From JAJTFA01 sp044351265 (GTDB lineage: Bacteria > Bacteroidota > Bacteroidia > UKL13-3): a stretch of 10,629 bases of DNA. Of the stretch, positions 1 to 6,097 are shown piece by piece. The notes beneath the pieces are model-generated. The model was given only the letters and a program-made list of their open reading frames with translations, was not told the DNA's origin and searched no databases. The stretch covers positions 1 through 10,629 of the forward strand of contig JBILGC010000060.1 in assembly GCA_044351265.1 (NCBI GenBank), given 5' to 3'. A program made the translations under genes and the position numbers. Numbering within the stretch: position 1 is the stretch's first letter; the number at the start of each line of letters is the position of its first letter.

Positions 1-147
1 TTGGGTTATAACCGTGCAGGAAGATTAATAGACCAGCTTGAGCGTGCAGGAATTGTAGGGCCATTTCAGGGAAGCAAAGCGCGCGAAGTTCTAATAAGCG
101 ACATCATGCAGCTTGAGCAAAAGCTAAAAGATTTGAGGGAAGAATAA
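1..147 (+). CDS. ftsK: DNA translocase FtsK, C-terminal fragment (gamma domain)
   Basis: The window opens inside this gene and shows only its last 48 codons, ending with TAA at 145-147. The peptide begins LGYNRAGRLIDQLERAG and continues IVGPFQGSKAREVLI. This is the winged-helix gamma domain at the C-terminus of FtsK/SpoIIIE translocases, which in the family reads the polar KOPS/SRS sequences that orient DNA pumping toward dif. FtsK is a septal hexameric ATPase that moves chromosome ends apart at division and activates XerCD recombination. The motor and membrane domains lie upstream of the window. After the gamma domain comes a short charged helical tail (QLEQKLKDLREE). The gene converges on the desaturase gene, with only 34 nt between the two stop codons and no clear terminator hairpin there. 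The identity is firm; the rest of the protein cannot be judged. Confidence 0.9.
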   Translation: MGYNRAGRLIDQLERAGIVGPFQGSKAREVLISDIMQLEQKLKDLREE

Positions 148-181
148 ACCAGTCTAGTTTCTAAGCTAAGCAGTATTAAGC

Positions 182-925
182 CTACTTACCGGTAGATTTA
201 ATCGGAATCAGCTTAATGATGCCAATCCAATTCATGATTTTAATAATCGGATAAACAGGATCAAATTCCCACCATCTGGCTGCAAAGTTTGGTCTTGCTC
301 CCGCATGATGATGGTTGTTTTGAAACAATTCTCCAAGCATTAGAAAATCAAAAATTAAGGTGTTTTTTGAATGGTCTTTTTCGCTGAAATTCCTGTATCC
401 GTATTTGTGTCCGGCCCAATTTACAATTGCACCATGTACCGGTCCCATTAAGAAATGAACGGGTAGTAACAAATACATCCACCAGTACTGCGCAAATGCA
501 ACATAAAACCAGATATATAAACCTGCAAAAAACAGCCTCGAAAACCAGCTGTCGGCAATTTTATCAATAGCCGGATAAACAGGGTAGCCTTTTAGAAATT
601 TCTCCTCTACTTCTGCAGTTCCGTGCAGTACCCCATTGTATACTTTGCGTGTATGCCACATCATGCTGAATACCTCTTTAAAGAAGTGCGGAGTGTGTGG
701 GTCTTTTTCTGTATCACTAAATGCATGGTGCATGCGATGCAAAATGGCGTAGGCACGTGCATTCAGATACGATGATCCTTGTGTAACCCATGCATACATA
801 TACCAAAATTTTTCCCAAAAGGGCGACATGGTAAACATTTTATGCGCAGCATAACGATGTAGGTAGAAAGTTTGGCCAAATAAGGATAGATACCAGTGGC
901 CAATAAAAAATAATAAGATTGCCAT
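182..925 (-). CDS. Fatty acyl (acyl-CoA/lipid) desaturase, short form, 247 aa
   Basis: This is a membrane di-iron desaturase of the stearoyl-CoA desaturase/FADS superfamily, predicted to insert a double bond into fatty acyl chains and so control membrane fluidity. The histidine boxes are visible: HRYAAH at residues 23-28, HRMHH at 63-67 followed by the family-typical DTEKDPHTP stretch, an extra HGAIVNWAGH at 164-173, and GELFQNNHHH at 198-207. The last box has Gln202 where stearoyl-CoA desaturases have the first His of HxxHH. Hydrophobic segments lie near residues 1-20, 131-145 and 147-163. At 247 aa it is shorter than eukaryotic desaturases, and an N-terminal membrane hairpin seems reduced. 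The start is fixed because an in-frame TAA lies 12 nt upstream (938-940) with no other ATG between. There is no Shine-Dalgarno sequence. It lies 53 nt downstream of the 106-residue gene on the same strand. The family is firm; substrate and regiospecificity cannot be read. Confidence 0.87.
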   Translation of the reverse strand: MAILLFFIGHWYLSLFGQTFYLHRYAAHKMFTMSPFWEKFWYMYAWVTQGSSYLNARAYAILHRMHHAFSDTEKDPHTPHFFKEVFSMMWHTRKVYNGVLHGTAEVEEKFLKGYPVYPAIDKIADSWFSRLFFAGLYIWFYVAFAQYWWMYLLLPVHFLMGPVHGAIVNWAGHKYGYRNFSEKDHSKNTLIFDFLMLGELFQNNHHHAGARPNFAARWWEFDPVYPIIKIMNWIGIIKLIPIKSTGK

Positions 926-942
926 TAATGTTAAAAATTATG

Positions 943-950
943 CAAATGTA
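943..950 (-). promoter_or_regulatory. Possible Bacteroidota -7 element ahead of the desaturase
   Basis: On the minus strand this reads TACATTTG, a full match to the Bacteroidota sigma-ABfr -7 consensus TAnnTTTG, ending 17 nt before the desaturase ATG. No TTG/TTTG -33 element is found at the usual 17-23 nt upstream, so only half of the signal is present. If used, it would give the desaturase a nearly leaderless transcript independent of the upstream three-gene block. An 8-mer with two free positions can also occur by chance in AT-rich DNA. Confidence 0.33.
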
Positions 951-978
951 AAACTATTCAGTTGATATCGAATATTAA

Positions 979-1299
979 TTATTCCTCTTCCTTCCGGTGC
1001 TTTGCTCTGAATTCAGCCTTTTCCAATTCTCTTTCAATGATCAGAGATGCCAGTGCAGGTGCAATGGCTGTTGCATCTTGCTGGGCAAATACGGTTTTAA
1101 CCTTATTTTCATTTACATCTATACGATACAGAATATGAAGTAGTTTTTCCATTTCGTTTAGCAACAGATAAACTATGCAGGCAGTTAAATTTTCCTTTAA
1201 TTCATCTGCAGTTTTTGCTTGCTCCAATTTATCATCGGAAAAATGTTTGGCCAGCATGATTGCTGTTGATGGAATCAATGAGTTATCCATATTATTCAT
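979..1299 (-). CDS. Small conserved-looking helical protein of unknown function, 106 aa
   Basis: I do not recognise a named family. The protein is soluble-looking and mostly helical, with a leucine-rich centre (residues about 37-60, containing LLLNEMEKLLHILYRIDVNE) and a strongly charged C-terminal helix ending in RAKHRKEEE. There is no signal peptide, membrane segment, cysteine pair or evident catalytic motif. The ATG at 1297-1299 lies inside the end of the M48 gene (8-nt overlap), so translation is probably coupled to termination of that gene. A second ATG three codons later (1288-1290) is an alternative start and would lie just after the M48 stop codon. The tight overlap suggests a function tied to the membrane protease and its DUF898 partner, for example as a cytosolic adaptor or regulator. 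That is inference from position only. Confidence 0.75.
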   Translation of the reverse strand: MNNMDNSLIPSTAIMLAKHFSDDKLEQAKTADELKENLTACIVYLLLNEMEKLLHILYRIDVNENKVKTVFAQQDATAIAPALASLIIERELEKAEFRAKHRKEEE

Positions 1300-2368
1300 C
1301 TGTAGTGAGTAAATTGAAATAAAAGGTAAGCGAATCGTTTTTAGCAGAATCGTATGGATTGTCTTGAATAAATTTGTTCACGTTTTCTATACGTTTATCC
1401 AAATCGGGGTGGGTAGAAACAATTTCCATCACATCAATGTTAGATGCTTTTTCTAATTGCTCAAAAAGTGCTTTCATACCTGCTGCTTCAATGCCATTGG
1501 CTTTTAATATTTGCAAACCGTTGTTATCGGCTTCACTCTCAAGTGCTCTTGAATAGGTGAGGCTTCTCAGGTTTTCTGCATTTTGAAGTATGAGTGCGGT
1601 AGCTCCGCTAAAGTCTCCAATGATAATTGAAATAAGCAGTGAACCGGAAAGGCTTCTGAAAATATTGCGTGTGCTGTGCTTAAGTTGTACATGCGAATAT
1701 TCATGAGCAAGCAGAGCAGCCAGCTGATCGGGCGTTTCCATGTCTTCTAGAATTTTGCTGTATACCACAATGCTGCCCCCTGGTAAAGCAAATGCATTAG
1801 GGATATTTTGATTTACTACTGAAATATGAACAGGATAACTTCCCTCTACCTTTATTTGCCCGAAAAACCGATTAATAGCTATGGTTTTAGCGGTATCAAC
1901 TTTCTCGTTCTGCAGAATACTTTCATACAGGCCCCTACCCATTTCAACTTCATATGATTGAGGCACACGCTTTGCAGCAATTTCAGCAGCCCAAGGCACT
2001 ACATATATATATATGAGTCCGATGGCTGCTACAATGGTTAACAATCCGGTTACCACCAGCATCATTCCCTGGTTGGTTCGCAGTCGTTTAATTAAGGAGG
2101 CACCTCTCCGTGCAGCATACTCCCGATGAAATTCCTTATCGGTTATTTCTAATTGCTCATTAGGAAAAGTTTCTCCGTGCTGCAGGATAAGAATGGAGCT
2201 GTTAAATTCGGTTTCACGTATGTGAGCTTTATTCCATTCACGAGCGCTTATTATTCCGTTCGTGTTGCTATAGCTTATATGTAGACCACTCTCGGTAATA
2301 CTAATGTCAACTGTTTTAGGCATACTTGAATGCCCATCATAGTATCTGGCTTTATAAGCTCTTCCCAT
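1292..2368 (-). CDS. M48-family zinc metallopeptidase with central membrane anchor, 358 aa
   Basis: This is a membrane-anchored zinc endopeptidase of the M48 (HtpX/Oma1/BepA-like) family. The catalytic HEYSH is at residues 222-226. The third zinc ligand is probably Glu277 within ESEAD (277-281), and the family-typical NAFALPGG lies at 191-198. The order is: an N-terminal beta-rich region, residues about 1-80, resembling the small domain (DUF7092-like) that precedes M48 in some bacteria; a basic stretch RRGASLIKRLR (87-97); one transmembrane helix (about 101-124); then the peptidase domain with a hydrophobic stretch at about 241-262, as is common in M48 enzymes. The basic patch before the helix predicts a cytosolic N-terminus and an extracytoplasmic peptidase by the positive-inside rule. 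Its ATG overlaps the DUF898 stop as TAATG (1 nt shared), and its own end overlaps the 106-residue gene by 8 nt. M48 enzymes typically degrade misfolded or surplus membrane and envelope proteins; the substrate here is unknown. Confidence 0.9.
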   Translation of the reverse strand: MGRAYKARYYDGHSSMPKTVDISITESGLHISYSNTNGIISAREWNKAHIRETEFNSSILILQHGETFPNEQLEITDKEFHREYAARRGASLIKRLRTNQGMMLVVTGLLTIVAAIGLIYIYVVPWAAEIAAKRVPQSYEVEMGRGLYESILQNEKVDTAKTIAINRFFGQIKVEGSYPVHISVVNQNIPNAFALPGGSIVVYSKILEDMETPDQLAALLAHEYSHVQLKHSTRNIFRSLSGSLLISIIIGDFSGATALILQNAENLRSLTYSRALESEADNNGLQILKANGIEAAGMKALFEQLEKASNIDVMEIVSTHPDLDKRIENVNKFIQDNPYDSAKNDSLTFYFNLLTTDE

Positions 2369-3342
2369 TATACAATTCCTAAATCAAAAAAGTCAATCAA
2401 ATCATCTCCTACTGCATCCTTAAATTCATCTTCAGATTGAGCAATATGGTTGAAGTTTACACCAGCCGGTATTTCCATATTTCTGATGATGAAATGGGTT
2501 GTTCTTACAATGACCCATGGTGTTGCGAGCCCTAATGTGATTATACTTAATATCAAGTTGCCAACGATGAGCATAAAATAACCACTACCTCTGAGTCGGC
2601 CAGTAAAATAATAGTTTTTCCCATTTTGCTCAATGTAGCAATGGTTCATATAGTAGTTCGTCCATTCCTCTAGATACCAGAAGTAATATAAACCAAATGT
2701 AAATATGGAGAAAATGAAACTCTTAAGCTTGATTGCAAAGAGCTCAGTACCGGATCCATCATATCCAAATCTTAGGTTGCCAAAACGAATATTACTTATG
2801 ATATAAGTTCGTAGGCCGTTAACGAACCATGAATTATAAATCCCAAATGTAATTATAGTAAATATGGAGCCGATAAAGAAATCGGTAACGAGTTGCGCAC
2901 GGCTTCCACGATATCCGAAATGAATGCCTCGCCACGAGGTGCGAGAAAGCCGGTAGCGCATGGCTCCATGAATCGCAAGCGGAATAATAAAGATGAGAGC
3001 TATAAGAAAAGCAAGCAGTGAAATGAAATATAGACTTAAATTACCTGACAACTTGCTGTATAAAAGCATGCTATAAAACACGCCTATAAATGTCAACACT
3101 TTAATAAAACCCTTAAACAACTCTTTGCCGGTGCCATGAAAAACAAAAGGACTGCTATTGAGCGAAGCATTTTCCCAGAAAAATTTGAGCCGATTTACCC
3201 GCGCCCAGGGATAATAAACGCCAAACGTAATGATGGAAAGTAATGTATTGAGCAGCATAATTCCCAGTAATTGCGAGCCTTTGCCGTTAAAGCGAAATTC
3301 ATTGCTATCTAACTCCTGATGATTAGCGATATTGACTTCCAT
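2368..3342 (-). CDS. DUF898 (YjgN-family) multi-pass inner-membrane protein, 324 aa
   Basis: This is an integral membrane protein of the DUF898/YjgN family, whose biochemical role is not established. About six hydrophobic segments are visible, roughly at residues 24-44, 78-95, 103-127, 152-169, 204-222 and 253-276. The sequence is internally repetitive. A motif close to SIITFGxYxxW appears four times, at residues 36-46, 162-172, 212-222 and 266-276, the last being more divergent. Each copy is preceded by an aromatic/Gly stretch such as FRFNGKG or FGYDGSG. The acidic C-terminal tail (about 303-320, rich in Asp and Glu) is soluble. The start at 3340-3342 is supported because an in-frame TAA lies only 12 nt upstream with no other ATG between. 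It is the first gene of the minus-strand block, and its stop codon overlaps the start of the M48 gene, so the two are expected at similar levels and probably in the same membrane. The family call is confident; the function is unknown. Confidence 0.87.
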   Translation of the reverse strand: MEVNIANHQELDSNEFRFNGKGSQLLGIMLLNTLLSIITFGVYYPWARVNRLKFFWENASLNSSPFVFHGTGKELFKGFIKVLTFIGVFYSMLLYSKLSGNLSLYFISLLAFLIALIFIIPLAIHGAMRYRLSRTSWRGIHFGYRGSRAQLVTDFFIGSIFTIITFGIYNSWFVNGLRTYIISNIRFGNLRFGYDGSGTELFAIKLKSFIFSIFTFGLYYFWYLEEWTNYYMNHCYIEQNGKNYYFTGRLRGSGYFMLIVGNLILSIITLGLATPWVIVRTTHFIIRNMEIPAGVNFNHIAQSEDEFKDAVGDDLIDFFDLGIV

Positions 3343-3492
3343 AGAATATTTTTATTGCCTCTAAGATACGCATGCAGTTAAACATTTAAAACTTCACTGA
3401 ATAAAACTCAGTAATCCTGTTATATAAACGAGTAAATTCCTAAATTGCGCCCGCTTTTATTTTATCGTAACAAAATTAATAATAAACCAGAT
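3343..3492. other. Divergent intergenic region, 150 nt
   Basis: This AT-rich spacer separates the DUF898 gene (minus) from the aconitase gene (plus) and should carry both promoters. A possible -7 element for the minus strand is listed separately. No convincing TTG/TAnnTTTG pair was found for the aconitase direction, and no Shine-Dalgarno sequence lies ahead of either start. Reading aconitase from a TTG at 3445 would add 16 residues that do not resemble the family, so that part is treated as non-coding leader. Confidence 0.6.
3471..3478 (-). promoter_or_regulatory. Possible -7 element for the DUF898/M48 block
   Basis: On the minus strand this reads TAATTTTG, matching the Bacteroidota -7 consensus TAnnTTTG. 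It would place the transcript start about 120 nt ahead of the DUF898 ATG. The expected -33 position would fall inside the start of the aconitase gene and shows no TTG, so the call is weak. Confidence 0.28.
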
Positions 3493-5760
3493 ATGATATT
3501 TGACTTAGACATGATTAAAGCTGTTTATGCTCGCATGGATGAGCGTATCGCAGCGGCACGTAAGGCAGTAAACAAACCGCTTACCCTTACTGAGAAAATT
3601 TTATACAGCCACCTTACCGAAGGCAATGCCAACAAGACCTACAACCGCGGTAAGGATTATGTGGATTTTGGTCCTGACCGAGTTGCCATGCAGGATGCTA
3701 CTGCACAAATGGCGCTGCTTCAATTTATGCAAGCAGGTCGCCCCAAAGTGGCTATCCCATCCACCGTTCATTGCGATCACTTAATCACTGCAAAAGTGGG
3801 TGCAGAAACTGACCTTGCTGTTGCCAATAAAGAAAGCAAGGAAGTGTATGATTTTCTGGCTTCGGTTTCAAACAAATATGGCATAGGTTTCTGGAAACCG
3901 GGTGCAGGTATCATTCACCAGGTGGTATTGGAAAATTATGCATTCCCGGGAGGAATGATGATTGGTACAGACTCGCATACCGTGAATGCAGGTGGCTTAG
4001 GAATGGTAGCAATTGGTGTAGGTGGTGCAGATGCATGTGATGTAATGGCAGGTTTACCTTGGGAACTTAAATTTCCTAAACTGATAGGTGTAAAACTTAC
4101 CGGAAAACTAAACGGATGGACAGCGCCTAAAGATGTGATTTTAAAAGTTGCCGGCATTCTTACCGTAAAGGGAGGAACCGGTTGTATTGTAGAATATTTT
4201 GGCGAAGGAGCTACCAGCATGAGCTGCACCGGAAAAGGCACCATTTGCAACATGGGTGCAGAAATTGGTGCAACCACTTCTACCTTCGGATATGACGAAA
4301 GCATGGAACGCTACCTGCGTGCTACCGGACGTGCTGATGTGGCCGATTTAGCCAACGGAATTAAACACCACCTGACTGCCGATGTTGAAGTATATGCAAA
4401 TCCTGAACAATACTTTGATCAGGTGATTGAAATCAATTTATCGGAATTAACACCGCACCTGAATGGTCCGTTCACTCCCGATTTGGCGACACCTGTGGCA
4501 AATATGAAAGGAGAAGCTGCCAAAAACAACTGGCCACTTAAAGTGGAGTGGGGGTTGATTGGTTCATGCACTAACTCATCATACGAAGATTTGAGCCGTG
4601 CGGCTTCTATTGCAAAGCAGGCGGTGGCAAAAGGATTAAAAACCAAAGCTGAATTTGGTATTAACCCTGGTTCGGAGCAAGTAAGATATACTGCCGAGCG
4701 CGATGGGTTATTAAAAACATTTACCGACCTCAATGCAACAATATTCACCAACGCCTGCGGACCGTGCATCGGCATGTGGGACCGTATGGGTGCTGAAAAG
4801 GCTGAGAAAAATACAATTGTTCATTCGTTTAACAGAAACTTTGCTAAACGTGCAGATGGTAATCCGAATACCTATGCATTCGTAGCTTCTCCGGAAATGG
4901 TTGCTGCCATTGCCATTGCAGGTGATCTTTCGTTTAACCCCATTACCGATACGCTGATTAATGAAAAAGGCGAAGCCGTAAAACTAGACCCGCCAGCGGG
5001 CGATGAGCTGCCATTAAAAGGATTTGCTGTAGAAGATGCGGGATACTTGGCTCCCGCTGCAGATGGCAGTTCAGTTCAGGTAGCTGTATCACCAACTTCT
5101 GACCGTTTGCAATTGCTCGATCCGTTTGCAGCATGGGAAGGTACCGACCTTAAAGGATTAAAACTGCTTATTAAAGCAAAAGGAAAATGCACTACCGACC
5201 ATATTTCAATGGCGGGTCCGTGGTTGAAATACCGAGGTCATTTAGATAATATTTCAAACAACATGCTCATCGGTGCGGTTAATTATTTCAACGAAAAAAC
5301 CGATAGCGTAAAAAATCAGCTAACAGGAATGTATGAGTCGGTCCCCAAAGTGCAGCGTCAATACAAAGCGCAGGGTATAGGATCATTAGTTGTGGGTGAC
5401 GAAAACTATGGCGAAGGCTCATCCAGAGAGCACGCAGCAATGGAGCCACGCCATCTAGGTGTGCGTGCCGTACTGGTAAAGTCATTTGCCCGAATACACG
5501 AAACCAACCTGAAAAAACAAGGCATGCTGGCACTAACTTTTGCCAATAAGGAAGATTACAACAAAATTCAGGAAGACGACACTATTGATATTTTGGGTAT
5601 AACTTCATTTGCTCCTAACACACCACTTAGGTTGGTGCTGAACCATGCAGATGGCAGCAAGGATGAGATTGTTGTAAACCACACCTACAATGCGCAGCAA
5701 ATAGAATGGTTTAAAGCAGGTGGCGCATTGAATATTATCAGAGCATCTGTTGTAGTTTAA
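3493..5760 (+). CDS. acn: Aconitate hydratase, mitochondrial type, 755 aa
   Basis: Aconitase isomerises citrate to isocitrate via cis-aconitate in the cytosolic TCA cycle, using a [4Fe-4S] cluster. All key residues are present. The cluster cysteines are Cys359 (in GSCTNSS), Cys422 and Cys425 (in CGPC), with the same 63- and 3-residue spacing as the mitochondrial enzyme. GTDSHTVNAGG lies at about 158-168, with Asp160-Ser161-His162. The swivelling C-terminal domain carries GEGSSREHA with Ser643-Ser644-Arg645. The length matches the mitochondrial aconitase subfamily, not E. coli AcnA (about 890 aa) or AcnB (about 865 aa); this type is known from Bacteroidota. I chose the ATG at 3493 because the following MIFDLDMIKAVYARM matches the usual N-terminus; an in-frame TTG at 3445 is possible but unlikely. 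No Shine-Dalgarno is seen. The gene appears monocistronic: it has its own spacer upstream and a strong terminator 22 nt after the stop. It looks intact and functional. Confidence 0.96.
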   Translation: MIFDLDMIKAVYARMDERIAAARKAVNKPLTLTEKILYSHLTEGNANKTYNRGKDYVDFGPDRVAMQDATAQMALLQFMQAGRPKVAIPSTVHCDHLITAKVGAETDLAVANKESKEVYDFLASVSNKYGIGFWKPGAGIIHQVVLENYAFPGGMMIGTDSHTVNAGGLGMVAIGVGGADACDVMAGLPWELKFPKLIGVKLTGKLNGWTAPKDVILKVAGILTVKGGTGCIVEYFGEGATSMSCTGKGTICNMGAEIGATTSTFGYDESMERYLRATGRADVADLANGIKHHLTADVEVYANPEQYFDQVIEINLSELTPHLNGPFTPDLATPVANMKGEAAKNNWPLKVEWGLIGSCTNSSYEDLSRAASIAKQAVAKGLKTKAEFGINPGSEQVRYTAERDGLLKTFTDLNATIFTNACGPCIGMWDRMGAEKAEKNTIVHSFNRNFAKRADGNPNTYAFVASPEMVAAIAIAGDLSFNPITDTLINEKGEAVKLDPPAGDELPLKGFAVEDAGYLAPAADGSSVQVAVSPTSDRLQLLDPFAAWEGTDLKGLKLLIKAKGKCTTDHISMAGPWLKYRGHLDNISNNMLIGAVNYFNEKTDSVKNQLTGMYESVPKVQRQYKAQGIGSLVVGDENYGEGSSREHAAMEPRHLGVRAVLVKSFARIHETNLKKQGMLALTFANKEDYNKIQEDDTIDILGITSFAPNTPLRLVLNHADGSKDEIVVNHTYNAQQIEWFKAGGALNIIRASVVV

Positions 5761-5782
5761 ACGCCTAAGCCAAAACCAATTT

Positions 5783-5820
5783 AAGAGGCTGCTTCAATGG
5801 TTGAGGTAGCCTCTTTTTTT
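5783..5820 (+). terminator. Rho-independent terminator after the aconitase gene
   Basis: A near-perfect hairpin lies 22 nt after the aconitase stop. The left arm 5784-5797 (AGAGGCTGCTTCAA) pairs with the right arm 5801-5814 (TTGAGGTAGCCTCT) over 14 bp with two G-T wobbles and a 3-nt loop (TGG). One more A-T pair at 5783/5815 is possible. A run of T follows to 5820. The T tract is only on the plus strand, so it acts on aconitase transcription. Confidence 0.88.
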
Positions 5821-6097
5821 AACAATTTTCTTAGAGTAAATGATGCCAATACCTCCAGCAATTGCATTCACTACGCAATAAATTACTTAGTTTTTCTATG
5901 CCGTATTATTTTTTCTAAAGTCCGCTAATTTATTTTTAAGTATTGGGCTCAATTAATTTTAATAATAAGTTGCACCTATAGAAAAAATCTATAACTTTGA
6001 CTTTTGTAGCTACATATAAATGTATGTAAAACCAATGATTAATACTTCAATCAAAGACATAAACTTAACTTTTAATTAAACCAATAATAACACAAAT
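5821..6097. other. AT-rich intergenic region ahead of the large surface protein
   Basis: These 277 nt show no credible gene on either strand. They contain the promoter at 5970-5999 and an AT-rich leader of about 90 nt before the ATG at 6098. The leader has no Shine-Dalgarno sequence; the bases just before the start are A-rich (ACACAAAT), as is usual in Bacteroidota. I saw no riboswitch-like structure. Confidence 0.6.
5970..5999 (+). promoter_or_regulatory. Bacteroidota-type promoter for the large surface protein gene
   Basis: TTG at 5970-5972 (-33) and TAACTTTG at 5992-5999 (-7, full match to TAnnTTTG) are separated by 19 nt, inside the usual spacing for the Bacteroidota primary sigma factor. 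Transcription would start near 6004-6008 and leave an untranslated leader of about 90 nt. It lies downstream of the aconitase terminator, so the surface protein gene should be transcribed independently. Confidence 0.7.

Noticed and set aside
148..181. Search for a bidirectional terminator between ftsK and the desaturase
   Set aside because: No stem of useful length or T tract was found in the 34-nt gap.
1374..1556. Plus-strand open frame inside the M48 gene
   Set aside because: It is the antisense of the M48 C-terminal part and has low-complexity Ser/Leu composition; no independent support.
2003..2014. (AT)6 dinucleotide run in the M48 gene
   Set aside because: It simply encodes the IYIY stretch of the membrane helix; too short to argue for a slippage switch.
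3445..3492. In-frame TTG start giving aconitase 16 extra residues
   Set aside because: The added peptide (MRPLLFYRNKINNKPD) is unlike known aconitase N-termini, and the ATG at 3493 gives the usual length and start sequence.
3936..5533. Minus-strand open frames opposite the aconitase gene (3936-4304, 4419-4775, 5288-5533)
   Set aside because: They are antisense to conserved aconitase codons, resemble no protein family and have no promoter or start context; they are coding shadows.
5942..5953. Imperfect palindrome ATTGGGCTCAAT upstream of the promoter at 5970
   Set aside because: Only four base pairs on each side in AT-rich DNA; no second copy or known operator match, so chance is likely.
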